A stretch of DNA of 64,000 nt from Streptomyces sp. LUP47B (GTDB taxonomy: Bacteria; Actinomycetota; Actinomycetes; Streptomycetales; Streptomycetaceae), in the NCBI RefSeq assembly GCF_001746295.1, contig NZ_MJAH01000015.1, forward strand, positions 1 to 64,000, given 5' to 3'. A model generated the notes under the pieces. The model saw only the letters and a program-made list of their open reading frames with translations. It was not told the DNA's origin and ran no database searches. The translations under genes were made by a program, and so were the position numbers. Of the stretch, positions 1 through 8,822 are shown in pieces; within the stretch, counting starts at the first letter, position 1; the number at the start of each line of letters is the position of its first letter.

Positions 1-1062
1 GCCCCGCAGGCGCCCTCGGCTCCGGCCCCGCAGCAGCAGACGGCTCCGGCTCCCGACCCGGCGCCCGCCGCTCCGGCTCCCGCCCCCGTCACCCCGGCCC
101 CGGCTCCCGCCGCGACCTCCGGTGACGACGGCGCCTACGTGACCCCGCTGGTGCGCAAGCTCGCCGCCGAGAACGGCGTCGACCTGGCAACCGTCAAGGG
201 TACCGGCGTCGGCGGCCGGGTCCGCAAGCAGGACGTCATCGCCGCCGCCGAGGCCGCGAAGGCCGCTGCTGCCGCTCCGGCTCCCGCCGCTGCCGCCGCT
301 CCGGCCGCCGCCAAGAAGGCGCCGACGCTGGAGGCCTCTCCCCTCCGTGGCCAGACCGTCAAGATGCCCCGCATCCGCAAGGTCATCGGCGACAACATGG
401 TCAAGGCGCTGCACGAGCAGGCGCAGCTGTCCTCGGTCGTCGAGGTCGACGTCACCCGCCTGATGAAGCTGCGCGCCCGGGCCAAGGACGCGTTCGCGGC
501 CCGCGAGGGCGTCAAGCTCTCCCCGATGCCGTTCTTCGTCAAGGCCGCGGCCCAGGCGCTGAAGGCGCACGCTCCCGTCAACGCGCGGATCAACGTGGAC
601 GAGGGCACGATCACCTACTTCGACACCGAGAACATCGGTATCGCGGTGGACTCGGAGAAGGGCCTGATGACCCCGGTCATCAAGCACGCCGGTGACCTCA
701 ACATCGCCGGTATCGCCAAGGCCACGGCCGACCTGGCGGGCAAGGTCCGCGCCAACAAGATCACGCCCGACGAGCTGTCCGGCGCGACCTTCACCATCTC
801 CAACACCGGTTCGCGCGGTGCGCTCTTCGACACGATCATCGTGCCGCCGGGCCAGGTCGCGATCCTCGGTATCGGTGCCACGGTCAAGCGTCCGGCGGTC
901 ATCGAGACCGAGGAGGGCACGGTCATCGGCATCCGCGACATGACCTACCTGACCCTCTCCTACGACCACCGTCTGGTGGACGGCGCCGACGCGGCCCGTT
1001 ACCTGACCGCGGTCAAGGCGATCCTTGAGGCGGGCGAGTTCGAGGTCGAGCTCGGTCTGTAA
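1..1062 (+). CDS. sucB: Dihydrolipoamide acyltransferase (E2), 5' truncated by window edge
   Basis: E2 core of a 2-oxoacid dehydrogenase complex; it moves the acyl group from lipoamide to CoA in the cytoplasm. The frame is open from base 1, so the lipoyl domain lies outside the window. Visible are an Ala/Pro linker (codons 1-43), a peripheral-subunit-binding domain (about 46-80, YVTPLVRKLAAENGVDL), a second Ala/Pro linker (81-105) and the catalytic domain (about 115-353). The catalytic DHRLVDGAD motif carries His at codon 323. Usually named sucB in Streptomyces. In Corynebacterium the equivalent protein serves both pyruvate and 2-oxoglutarate dehydrogenase, and the nearby aceE without its own E2 fits a shared role here (inference). 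The lipoate genes lipB-lipA lie 15 kb downstream. Succinyl versus acetyl preference cannot be read from the sequence. Confidence 0.95.
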   Translation, partial: APQAPSAPAPQQQTAPAPDPAPAAPAPAPVTPAPAPAATSGDDGAYVTPLVRKLAAENGVDLATVKGTGVGGRVRKQDVIAAAEAAKAAAAAPAPAAAAAPAAAKKAPTLEASPLRGQTVKMPRIRKVIGDNMVKALHEQAQLSSVVEVDVTRLMKLRARAKDAFAAREGVKLSPMPFFVKAAAQALKAHAPVNARINVDEGTITYFDTENIGIAVDSEKGLMTPVIKHAGDLNIAGIAKATADLAGKVRANKITPDELSGATFTISNTGSRGALFDTIIVPPGQVAILGIGATVKRPAVIETEEGTVIGIRDMTYLTLSYDHRLVDGADAARYLTAVKAILEAGEFEVELGL

Positions 1063-1079
1063 GCCTCAGCAGTGCCTGT

Positions 1080-1117
1080 ACGGTGCCCCGTCCGGAGCTC
1101 TCCGGACGGGGCACCGT
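1080..1117. terminator. Bidirectional hairpin between sucB and the lipoprotein gene
   Basis: A perfect 18-bp stem (CGGTGCCCCGTCCGGAG core) with a 2-nt formal centre lies 17 bp after the sucB stop and 4 bp before the end of the convergent lipoprotein gene. It can serve both transcripts. There is no T tract, as is usual in Streptomyces. Confidence 0.8.
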
Positions 1118-1121
1118 CGTC

Positions 1122-1784
1122 TCACCGGGGCGTCAGCGTCCGGTCCGACCAGCCCCACAGCTCCTCCACCCACACGTTGGGGACGGAGAGCTCGGGCGCG
1201 GGTGGGAGGTGCCTCGTGCGGTACGCCTTCAGGACGTCGTAGGTGGCGTCCAGGCAGTCGCGCGAGGTGAGCTTCCCGGTCCTCGGGTCGACCCCGACGA
1301 GGAAGCCGCGGGCTTCGACCCTGCGGATCATGGCGCGGGCGTTGTTGACGTCGTGGGACGAGGACCTGGTGCAGCGGTAGCGGCTGTAGGGGTGTTCGGA
1401 GGTGCCCGGGTAGTAGGCGTCGGTGGACATGTCGCTGAGCATGCGGTCGTACGAACCCTCCGCGTGCCAGGCCCCGATGTCCCCGCTCGGCGGGGTGTAC
1501 AGCTTCGCGCTCGGGTTCTCGACGGCGCCGTAGACCCAGCGTCCGGTGCCCGGGACCTTGAAGCCCCAGCCGACGTGCCCGAACTTCTGCGCCCCGTCGG
1601 GCTTGACGAAGACGCAGGCGGCGCCGGTGCCGCGGGTGGCACCGGCCAGGTGGGCGATGGCCTCGGTACTGCTCGGTGTCACGTCGGCCGTCGCCCGTGT
1701 GACCGACTGGCCGCAGCCCGTCACGGCGACGACCGCCCCGATCACGGCCGCGAACGCCAGCCCGCGCTGTCCCCCGATGTTCAT
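1122..1784 (-). CDS. Secreted lipoprotein of unknown function
   Basis: 220 aa. A lipoprotein signal peptide is clear: short basic N-terminus, hydrophobic stretch and lipobox VTGC with the lipidated Cys at residue 24. The start is supported by an AGGGGGG ribosome site just upstream; an in-frame start further upstream has a non-signal N-terminus and is disfavoured. The mature part has three further Cys and an aromatic-rich centre (WGFKVPGTGRWVYGAVENP) but I do not recognise a family. Predicted to sit on the outer face of the membrane. Convergent with sucB and sharing its terminator; divergent from the GntR gene. No function can be assigned. Confidence 0.8.
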   Translation of the reverse strand: MNIGGQRGLAFAAVIGAVVAVTGCGQSVTRATADVTPSSTEAIAHLAGATRGTGAACVFVKPDGAQKFGHVGWGFKVPGTGRWVYGAVENPSAKLYTPPSGDIGAWHAEGSYDRMLSDMSTDAYYPGTSEHPYSRYRCTRSSSHDVNNARAMIRRVEARGFLVGVDPRTGKLTSRDCLDATYDVLKAYRTRHLPPAPELSVPNVWVEELWGWSDRTLTPR

Positions 1785-1996
1785 GCGCCCCCCTGTGGTG
1801 CGAAGGGGCGCCCCGCGCGGGAACCCCTGACCAACGCGACACTTCTCGCAGCCGTGGGGTTCCGTGCCTTGACAGAAGTCGTGCGGCTGGGAGCGTGTAA
1901 GCCTCGTCTCACCTGCATGAAAGCGCCCCCGTGCGCCCCTCCCGGACGGGCACTCGGCCTTATTGTCTAAACGTCAAACGCCCTTAAGGAGCTCTC

Positions 1997-2620
1997 ATGA
2001 CCGCGCCCGTCGTCCACTCGCTGCGCGAACAGATCCGCGAGCACATCGTGGAGGGGATCGTCAGCGGGCGCTGGCAGCCGGGCGAGCGGATCGTGGAGCG
2101 CCGTATCGCGACCGAGCTGGAGGTCAGCCAGACGCCGGTGCGGGAGGCGCTGCGCGAGCTGGAGTCGCTGCGGCTGATCGAGTCGGCGCCGAACAAGGGC
2201 GTACGGGTGCGGAATCTGACGGCGGCCGACCTGGAGGAGAGCTACCCCGTGCGGGCCGGTCTGGAGGCCATCGCGGCGGAGCTGGCGGCGGAGCGGCTGG
2301 CGCAGGACTGCTCGGCGCTGGAACCGCATGTCGCCGCACTCTACGAGGCCGACCGCGACTCGGACGGCACGGGGCAGGTGCGGCACACGGTGGGTTTCCA
2401 CCGCGAGCTGGTGCGGGCGGCCGGCAACTCGGTGCTGCTGCACACCTGGGAGGGCCTGGGCATCGAGGTCTTCACCGCCCTGTCGATCCGCTGGCTTGGG
2501 ACGGTCCAGCAGTCGTACGCGGAGGAGCACGAGGAGCTGGTGGCGGCGTTCAAGCGCCGGGACCCGCGGATCCCGGAGATCGTGAAGGCGCACGTCCTGG
2601 GCTGCGCGCCACGGGCCTGA
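1997..2620 (+). CDS. GntR-family regulator, FadR/FCD type
   Basis: 207 aa DNA-binding regulator. The N-terminal winged helix (about 8-75) has the GntR signature with SQTPVREALRELE in the recognition region; the rest (about 80-205) is an all-helical FCD ligand domain with the FHRELVRAAGNS motif. FCD domains usually bind small carboxylates, often with a metal. The ATG follows a good AAGGAG site (1986-1991). The gene reads directly into the aceE promoter region, where a 17-bp perfect palindrome sits between -35-like and -10-like elements, so control of aceE, like PdhR in enterobacteria, is plausible (inference). It is slightly short for the subfamily; ligand unknown. Confidence 0.85.
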   Translation: MTAPVVHSLREQIREHIVEGIVSGRWQPGERIVERRIATELEVSQTPVREALRELESLRLIESAPNKGVRVRNLTAADLEESYPVRAGLEAIAAELAAERLAQDCSALEPHVAALYEADRDSDGTGQVRHTVGFHRELVRAAGNSVLLHTWEGLGIEVFTALSIRWLGTVQQSYAEEHEELVAAFKRRDPRIPEIVKAHVLGCAPRA

Positions 2621-2741
2621 GGCAGTCGAGCACACCCGCGCTCACCTGCGAAAACCCTTCAAAATCAAGGCACCCGGTGTCTCCGTCCGAGGCACCCCGT
2701 GCCTACTTTCTCGTCATCGAGAAGTTTTGCCTCTCAACCCT

Positions 2742-2771
2742 TTGATCGATCATCGATCAGCGAGTTACAGT
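2742..2771 (+). promoter_or_regulatory. Candidate aceE promoter with internal palindromic operator
   Basis: TTGATC (2742-2747) and TACAGT (2766-2771) are spaced 18 bp and form a plausible vegetative promoter. The perfect palindrome TGATCGAT-C-ATCGATCA (2743-2759) fills the -35 and spacer, the position expected for a repressor site. The local AT content is far above the surroundings. The adjacent GntR regulator is the obvious candidate binder, but this is inference. Confidence 0.55.
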
Positions 2772-2881
2772 CGTCGCAGGGCCCTTACCGGGGCCCTCCG
2801 CCCTGTCCTGCCAAAGACAAAGGGCACCCCCGAAACCCTGCCTGATTGAGGGAACCCCCTTCGACTGAGGAAGGCGGCGAC

Positions 2882-5584
2882 ATGACCGACCCCATCGCCA
2901 TCCAGCCGAGCGAGCTCGACCAGCTCCCCGACCGGGACCCCGAGGAGACCGCCGAATGGCAGGCCTCCCTGGACGCGGTCGCCAAGGCGGCCGGCCCGCA
3001 CCGAGCCGCGTACCTGATGCGCCGCACGCTGGAGAGGGCGGAGGGCAACGGCATCGCGCTGCCGAAGCTCCTCGAGACCGACTACGTCAACACCATCCCC
3101 ACCGCCGCCGAGCCGTCCGCGCCCGGTGACGAGGAGATGGAGCGGAAGATCACCGCGTGGAACCGCTGGAACGCGGCCGCGATGGTCACCCGCGGCTCCA
3201 AGTACGGCGTCGGCGGCCACATCGCCACCTTCGCCTCCGCGGCCTGGCTCTACGAGACCGGCTTCAACCACTTCTTCAAGGGCAAGGAGGCCGACGGGTC
3301 CGGCGACCAGCTCTACATCCAGGGCCACGCCTCCCCCGGCATCTACGCCCGCGCCTTCCTCGACGGTCGGCTGGACGAGCAGCAGCTCGACAACTTCCGC
3401 CGCGAGTCGGGCGGCAACGGCCTCCCGTCGTACCCGCACCCCCGCCGGCTGCCCTGGCTGTGGGAGTTCCCGACGGTGTCGATGGGCCTCGGCCCGCTCT
3501 CCGCGATCTACCAGGCGCGCTTCAACCGCTACCTGACGGCCCGCGGCATCAAGGACGTCTCGGAATCCCACGTCTGGGCCTTCCTCGGCGACGGCGAGAT
3601 GGACGAGCCGGAGTCCACGGCGGCACTCGCGCTCGCAAGCCGCGAGGGACTCGACAACCTCACCTTCGTCATCAACTGCAACCTGCAGCGCCTCGACGGC
3701 CCGGTCCGCGCGAACTTCAAGATCGTGCAGGAGCTGGAGGCCCAGTTCCGCGGCGCCGGCTGGAACGTCATCAAGTCGCTGTGGGGCAACGCCTGGGACG
3801 AGCTGTTCCGGCTCGACACCACGGGCGCGCTCGTACGACGGCTCCGCGAGGTACCCGACGCGCAGGTGCAGACGTACCAGACGCGCGACGCCGCCTACAT
3901 CCGCCAGGACTTCTTCGGCAAGGACCCGGCCCTCGTCGAGATGGCGAAGCTGCTGTCCGACGACAAGATCCTCGAGTGTTTCCACTTCTCCCGCGGTGGC
4001 CACGAGGCGCGCAAGGTGTACGCCGCCTACAAGGCCGCCGTCGAGTTCAAGGGCGCGCCGACGGTCATCCTGGCCCAGACGGTCAAGGGCCACACCCTCG
4101 GCGAGGGCTTCGCGTCGAAGAACGCCAACCACCAGATGAAGAAGCTGACGGTGGACGAGTTCAAGACCATGCGTGACCTGCTTGAACTGCCCATCAGGGA
4201 CAGTGACTTCGTCGACGGCGTGGTCCCTTACGGCCACCCGGGCGCCGACTCCCCCGAGGTCCGCTACCTCCAGGAGCGCCGCGCGGCCCTCGGCGGTCCG
4301 GCCCCGGCCCGCCGTGTGCACCCGGTGGCCCCGCTGCCGGCCCCGGCGGACAAGGCGTTCGCGTCCTTCGACAAGGGCTCGGGTACGCAGAACGTCGCGA
4401 CGACGATGGCCTTCGTACGGCTCATCAAGGACCTGGTCCGCGACAAGGAGACCGGCAAGCGCTGGGTGCCGATCGTCCCCGACGAGGCGCGCACCTTCGG
4501 TATGGAGTCGCTGTTCCCGTCGCTCGGGATCTACTCCCCCAAGGGCCAGACGTACGAGCCGGTCGACCGCGACCAGCTGATGTACTACAAGGAGGCCCAG
4601 AACGGCCAGATCCTCAACGAGGGGATCACCGAGGCCGGTTCGATGGCCGACTTCATCGCCGCGTCCACCGCGTACGCGACGCACGGCGAGGCGATGATCC
4701 CGTTCTACATCTTCTACTCGATGTTCGGCTGGCAGCGCACGGCCGACCAGATGTGGCAGCTCGGCGACCAGCTGGGCCGCGGCTTCCTGGTCGGTGCCAC
4801 CGCAGGCCGTACCACGCTGACGGGCGAGGGCCTGCAGCACGCGGACGGCCACTCGCCGGTGATCGCGGCGACGAACCCGGCGGCGCTGTCGTACGACCCG
4901 GCGTTCGCCTACGAGGTCGCCACGATCGTGCGCGACGGCATCCGCCGTATGTACGGCGAGGCGGCGCCCGGCGAGGACCCGAACGTCTTCTACTACCTGA
5001 CGGTCTACAACGAGCCGCTTCCGCAGCCCGCCAAGCCGTCCGTTCCCGGCATCGACGAGGGCATCGTCAAGGGCCTGTACCGCTTCAACACGGCGGAGTC
5101 CGCGGGCCTCTCCCCGGTCGCCAACGCCCCGCGCATCCAGCTGCTGGGCTCCGGCACGGCGATCCACTGGGTGCTGAAGGCGCAGCGGATGCTGGCCGAG
5201 GAGTGGGGTGTGGCGGCCGACGTGTGGTCCGCGACGTCCTGGACGGAACTGCGCCGTGACGCGTTGGAGGCCGACGCCGGTCTGCTGCGCGGCGAGGAGC
5301 GGGTCCCGTACGTCCGTCAGGCGCTGCACGGCGCCGAGGGCCCGGTCCTCGCGGTCTCCGACTACATGCGCCAGGTCCCGGACCAGATCGCGCAGTGGGT
5401 CGAGCAGGACTGGTCCTCGCTCGGCGCGGACGGCTTCGGCCTCTCCGACACCCGCGAGGGCGCCCGCCGCCACTTCGGCGTCGACGCGGAGTCCGTCGTG
5501 GTCGCGGCTCTGGCCCAGCTCGCCCGGCGCGGTGAGGTGAAGGCAACGGCCGTGAAGGAAGCGCGGGAGAAGTACGGGCTGTGA
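2882..5584 (+). CDS. aceE: Pyruvate dehydrogenase E1 component, homodimeric type
   Basis: 900 aa, the usual length for homodimeric AceE. It performs the thiamine-diphosphate-dependent decarboxylation of pyruvate and passes the acetyl group to E2-bound lipoate. The ThDP motif runs from GDGEMDEPE to NCNLQRLDGP (about 238-285); the transketolase-like pyrimidine-binding and C-terminal domains follow (for example NGQILNEGITEAG, and HADGHSP near 660). An in-frame start 12 codons upstream exists, but the ATG at 2882 has a GAGGAAGG site and gives the family-typical N-terminus. No aceF or lpd is adjacent downstream; the upstream E2 gene is the likely partner. A strong terminator follows, so the gene is probably monocistronic. 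Confidence 0.97.
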   Translation: MTDPIAIQPSELDQLPDRDPEETAEWQASLDAVAKAAGPHRAAYLMRRTLERAEGNGIALPKLLETDYVNTIPTAAEPSAPGDEEMERKITAWNRWNAAAMVTRGSKYGVGGHIATFASAAWLYETGFNHFFKGKEADGSGDQLYIQGHASPGIYARAFLDGRLDEQQLDNFRRESGGNGLPSYPHPRRLPWLWEFPTVSMGLGPLSAIYQARFNRYLTARGIKDVSESHVWAFLGDGEMDEPESTAALALASREGLDNLTFVINCNLQRLDGPVRANFKIVQELEAQFRGAGWNVIKSLWGNAWDELFRLDTTGALVRRLREVPDAQVQTYQTRDAAYIRQDFFGKDPALVEMAKLLSDDKILECFHFSRGGHEARKVYAAYKAAVEFKGAPTVILAQTVKGHTLGEGFASKNANHQMKKLTVDEFKTMRDLLELPIRDSDFVDGVVPYGHPGADSPEVRYLQERRAALGGPAPARRVHPVAPLPAPADKAFASFDKGSGTQNVATTMAFVRLIKDLVRDKETGKRWVPIVPDEARTFGMESLFPSLGIYSPKGQTYEPVDRDQLMYYKEAQNGQILNEGITEAGSMADFIAASTAYATHGEAMIPFYIFYSMFGWQRTADQMWQLGDQLGRGFLVGATAGRTTLTGEGLQHADGHSPVIAATNPAALSYDPAFAYEVATIVRDGIRRMYGEAAPGEDPNVFYYLTVYNEPLPQPAKPSVPGIDEGIVKGLYRFNTAESAGLSPVANAPRIQLLGSGTAIHWVLKAQRMLAEEWGVAADVWSATSWTELRRDALEADAGLLRGEERVPYVRQALHGAEGPVLAVSDYMRQVPDQIAQWVEQDWSSLGADGFGLSDTREGARRHFGVDAESVVVAALAQLARRGEVKATAVKEAREKYGL

Positions 5585-5599
5585 GAGCCCGAGCGTGAT

Positions 5600-5629
5600 G
5601 AAGGGGTACGGCGGCCGCCGTACCCCTTC
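5600..5629 (+). terminator. aceE terminator hairpin
   Basis: A 30-nt perfect palindrome (AAGGGGTACGGCGG and its complement) lies 15 bp after the aceE stop and 30 bp before the next gene. Very stable, no T run. Confidence 0.85.
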
Positions 5630-5659
5630 GCTGTCAGTGGCCCCCGGCATCATGGCCCC

Positions 5660-6658
5660 ATGCGTGCTGCCCGGCTCATCAAAATGGTGCTGCTCCTCCA
5701 ATCCCGTCCCTCCATGACCGCCGCCGAGCTGGCGCGGGAGCTGGAGGTGTCGGAGCGAACGGTCACGCGGGACGCGCAGGCGTTGTCGGAGGCCGGGGTT
5801 CCGGTGTACGCGGACCGGGGCAGGGCGGGCGGCTACCGCCTCATCGGCGGCTACCGCACCCGCCTCACCGGGCTGGCCCGCGGCGAGGCGGAGGCGCTGT
5901 TCCTGTCCGGCGTGCCGGGCGCGCTGCGCGAGATGGGGCTCGAGGACGCCGCCTCCGCCGCCCGGCTGAAGGTGTCCGCCGCGCTGCTCCCCTCCCTCAG
6001 CGACGCCTCCCGTACGGCCGCTCAGCGGTTCCATCTCGACGCGCCCAACTGGTTCACCGAGCCGAAGTCCCCCGAGCTGCTGCCCGCCGTCGCCGACGCC
6101 GTGTGGGACGACAGAAGGGTCACCGCGCGCTACCGCGGCCGGGAGCGCGCGGTGGAGCGGGAGCTGGAGCCGTACGGGCTCGTGCTCAAGGCGGGCGTCT
6201 GGTACCTGTGCGCGCGGATCCCGGGGAACGGCTCCTTCCGCATGTACCGCATCGACCGGTTCATCGCGGTGACGGCCGCCGAGGAACGCTTCGTGCGCGA
6301 CGAGGAGTTCGACCTGCCCGCCTTCTGGGAGGAGCGCGCCGAACAGTTCGCGCGCTCGATCCTGCGGGCCGAGGTCGTCGTACGACTGTCCGGAGCAGGG
6401 GCGCGTGGACTGCCGTACGTTTTCGACCCCGCCGGTCCCGCCCGGGAGGCACTGGCGGCCGCCGGACCGCCGGACGACGACGGGTGGGTGACGGTGACCC
6501 TGCCGGTGGAGTCCGAGGAGGTCGCCCACGCGCAGCTCGCGTCGCTGGGGCCGGAGGCCGAGGTGCTGGCTCCGGAGAGCCTGCGGGCGCGGTTCGCGAG
6601 TGACGCCGTACGTCTGGTGGGGCTCTACGGCAGGGACACGACCCTGTTCGGGACATAA
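5660..6658 (+). CDS. WYL-domain transcriptional regulator with DeoR-type HTH
   Basis: 332 aa. The N-terminal HTH_11/DeoR-like domain (about 1-60, ELAREL..SERTVTRDAQAL) is followed by GRAGGYRL, a signature of this family, then a WYL domain (about 145-220; GVWYLCARI) and a C-terminal WCX extension ending near 320. The PafB/PafC DNA-damage regulators belong to the same fold family, but most Streptomyces genomes carry dozens of such paralogues and single-copy WYL proteins like this one usually control a neighbouring gene or sense nucleic-acid ligands. The neighbour downstream is a DUF4240 protein 56 bp away. No target can be named. Confidence 0.85.
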   Translation: MRAARLIKMVLLLQSRPSMTAAELARELEVSERTVTRDAQALSEAGVPVYADRGRAGGYRLIGGYRTRLTGLARGEAEALFLSGVPGALREMGLEDAASAARLKVSAALLPSLSDASRTAAQRFHLDAPNWFTEPKSPELLPAVADAVWDDRRVTARYRGRERAVERELEPYGLVLKAGVWYLCARIPGNGSFRMYRIDRFIAVTAAEERFVRDEEFDLPAFWEERAEQFARSILRAEVVVRLSGAGARGLPYVFDPAGPAREALAAAGPPDDDGWVTVTLPVESEEVAHAQLASLGPEAEVLAPESLRARFASDAVRLVGLYGRDTTLFGT

Positions 6659-6714
6659 CAATCCGCCGCACTCCACGTGCGCCCCACCCCTCCAGGCCCG
6701 ATGCTGGACCCGTG

Positions 6715-7233
6715 ATGGACGAGACGGAGTTCTGGGAGCTGGTGGACGCCACCCGCGAGGCCGCCGAGGGAGACCCCGAGGACCAGGCCGACCTGCTCGT
6801 GGACCGGCTCCTGGCGCTGGACCCGGAGATGGTCCTCGACTTCGCCCGTCACTTCGAGGCCCGCTTCAACCGTGCGTACACCTGGGACCTGTGGGGCGCC
6901 GCCTGGATCCTGCTGGACGGGGTGAGCGACGACGCCTTCGACTCCTTCCGGTGCTGGCTGATCGGCCAGGGGCGCGAGGTGTACGAGGGTGGCGTGCACG
7001 ATCCCGACTCGCTCGCCGATCTGCTGGCCGACTTCGACGAGGAGATCGACGGCGACGGCGAGGAACTGGGCTACGCGGCCGACGAGGCCTACGAGCAGCT
7101 CACCGGTACCGTCGCTCCCGATCTGGGCATCCCGCCCGCGACCTCGGAGCCGCTCGGCGCGCCGGTCGACCTGGAGAGCGACCGGGTGCTGGCGGAGCGG
7201 TATCCCAAGCTGTGGGAGCGGTTCAGGGGCTGA
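6715..7233 (+). CDS. DUF4240 domain protein
   Basis: 172 aa (173 if the GTG immediately before the ATG is used). The acidic protein begins MDETEFWELVDATREAA, the hallmark of DUF4240, a small helical family common in Streptomyces with no established role. The WDLWGAAWILLDG and DDAFDSFRCWLIGQGREVYE motifs fit the family. No signal peptide or membrane segment, so cytoplasmic. It follows the WYL regulator in the same direction and may be co-transcribed with it. Function unknown. Confidence 0.8.
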   Translation: MDETEFWELVDATREAAEGDPEDQADLLVDRLLALDPEMVLDFARHFEARFNRAYTWDLWGAAWILLDGVSDDAFDSFRCWLIGQGREVYEGGVHDPDSLADLLADFDEEIDGDGEELGYAADEAYEQLTGTVAPDLGIPPATSEPLGAPVDLESDRVLAERYPKLWERFRG

Positions 7234-7258
7234 GTCCCGGTCAGGCCACTGGCGCTGT

Positions 7259-7504
7259 TCAGGCCGCCGCCGTGGCCCTGCGCCGGGTCGTGTCCGCCGG
7301 GATGTACGCCTGTGTCCGATCGGCCTTCACCGCGTGGTGCATCGGGGCCGCGTTGGCCTGGTCGAGCGCGGACGCGGTGACGGCGGCCGGGCCGAGGATC
7401 ACGGCCGCGACGGCGCAGAGGACCGCCCAGGGGCCGCGGGCGGTCCGGGTCCAGCCGCCGCCCTTCTCCGTGGTGTCCGTCTTATTCGTGTGACTGCTGT
7501 TCAT
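7259..7504 (-). CDS. Small single-pass membrane or secreted peptide
   Basis: 81 aa. The ATG is preceded by GGAGGTGGGGAAGAA, an excellent ribosome site that decides the start; longer in-frame extensions run through the unrelated gene opposite. A basic N-terminus, a hydrophobic segment (about 26-47, AVLCAVAAVILGP) and an Ala/Arg-rich tail suggest a signal peptide or anchor. The gene lies between the DUF4240 gene (convergent, 25 bp) and the FemX-like gene (divergent). No homologous family is recognised; codon usage looks native. Confidence 0.65.
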   Translation of the reverse strand: MNSSHTNKTDTTEKGGGWTRTARGPWAVLCAVAAVILGPAAVTASALDQANAAPMHHAVKADRTQAYIPADTTRRRATAAA

Positions 7505-7663
7505 TTCTTCCCCACCTCCAGTCAGTGCGTGTGCATGACGATAGGGCGGCTGTTTCGGAGTGGTCCTTGAGTCGCCTACGAGAAACCTGTGAGGGCTGGG
7601 CCTCTTGACCCCTGCCGTGACTCCCGGCTTACCGTGGCCGCCCCGAACAGGAGCACCCCGCCT

Positions 7664-8791
7664 ATGACCAGCCCGTACGTGCGCGAGATCACGCGCGAGG
7701 AACATCTCGCCCACCTGCGGCTGCACCCCGACGCGAGCCATCTCCAGATCCCCGAGTGGGCCGACGTGAAGCCCGACTGGCTGGCGGAGAGCGTCGGCTG
7801 GTTCGAGGGCGAGGCGAGCGTCGCGACGGCACTGGTCCTGTACCGGCCGCTGCCCGGCACCCGGCGCTGTCTGGCCTATCTCCCCGACGGGCCCGCGATC
7901 GACTGGCGCGACCCGCGACCGGAGCGCCTGCTGGACCCCCTGGTCGCCCACCTGGAGAAGCGCGGGGCGTTCTCGGTGCGGATCGGCCCGCCCGTCGTCG
8001 TGCGCCACTGGGACGCCGAGACGGTGACGGCGGGCATCGCCGACCCCGACGTACGCCATGTGCGCGAGGTGCCCGCGGCCGGCGTCGACGGGTTCGCGCT
8101 GGACGCCGGGGAGCGGCTGCGCGGGCTGGGGTGGCGGCGGTGCGCGCAGGACGAGGACAGCGGGTTCGGGCTCGGGCAGCCGCGCTACGGCTGTCACATC
8201 CCGCTCGCGGGCCGCTCGGTGGACGAGCTGCGCGAAGCCCTCGCACCGCACTTCGAGCAGTCCCTGCGCACGGCCGAGTCGGCGGGTGTCCGGGTCTCCT
8301 GGGGGACGGCCGCCGATCTGCCCGACTTCTACCGCCTCTATGCCTCGACGGCCGCCCGCGACGGCTTCCGGGCCCGCCCGCCGGTGTACTTCCGGCGCAT
8401 GTGGGAGGCCATGAACGCCGAGGACTCCGACCGGCTGCGGCTCTATCTCGCCGAGTACGACGGCGAGGTGCTCTCCGCCGCGCTGATGATCAACGTGGGT
8501 TCCCGCGTCTGGCACTCCTACGCCGCGTCCGGTCGCCGGGGGCGGGAAGTGCGGCCCAGCAGCGCGCTGTTGTGGCGGATGCTGTGCGATGCGCGGGCGG
8601 CCGGTGCCGAGACGTACGACCTGCGTTCCGTGAACCCCTCCCTCGGCGAGGACCGACTGCTGGGCCGGCTCCGCTTCAAGACGGGGGCGGGCGGCCGGGT
8701 CGTGGAGTACCTCGGCGAGTGGGAACGGCCGGTGGGGCTCCAGGGCAGGGTGCTGCAGCGGGCGTTGGGGGTGTATCTGGGGCGCAGATGA
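7664..8791 (+). CDS. FemA/FemX-like aminoacyltransferase (peptidoglycan bridge ligase type)
   Basis: 375 aa. FemABX proteins use aminoacyl-tRNA to add residues to the peptidoglycan precursor; Streptomyces need such enzymes for the single Gly bridge and for antibiotic-related variants. Two tandem GNAT-like folds are visible: the first holds LQIPEWADVKPDWLAE near the N-terminus and RPLPGTRRCLAYLPDGP; the second holds LYLAEYDGEVLSAALMI and WHSYAASG..REVRPS, typical of the family's acceptor site. The ATG at 7664 follows AGGAG; the longer frame starts at 7589 without a ribosome site. Convergent with the PGRP amidase gene. Whether it acts on lipid II or on another aminoacyl acceptor cannot be told. 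Confidence 0.8.
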   Translation: MTSPYVREITREEHLAHLRLHPDASHLQIPEWADVKPDWLAESVGWFEGEASVATALVLYRPLPGTRRCLAYLPDGPAIDWRDPRPERLLDPLVAHLEKRGAFSVRIGPPVVVRHWDAETVTAGIADPDVRHVREVPAAGVDGFALDAGERLRGLGWRRCAQDEDSGFGLGQPRYGCHIPLAGRSVDELREALAPHFEQSLRTAESAGVRVSWGTAADLPDFYRLYASTAARDGFRARPPVYFRRMWEAMNAEDSDRLRLYLAEYDGEVLSAALMINVGSRVWHSYAASGRRGREVRPSSALLWRMLCDARAAGAETYDLRSVNPSLGEDRLLGRLRFKTGAGGRVVEYLGEWERPVGLQGRVLQRALGVYLGRR

Positions 8792-8822
8792 CCCGGCGAC
8801 GGGACTCTGGGATGTCGGCGGC

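Noticed and set aside
2765..6676. 1303-codon open frame on the minus strand opposite aceE
   Set aside because: Caused by G/C-biased third positions of aceE. No ribosome site, Arg/Val/Gly-rich composition, and the real gene is on the other strand.
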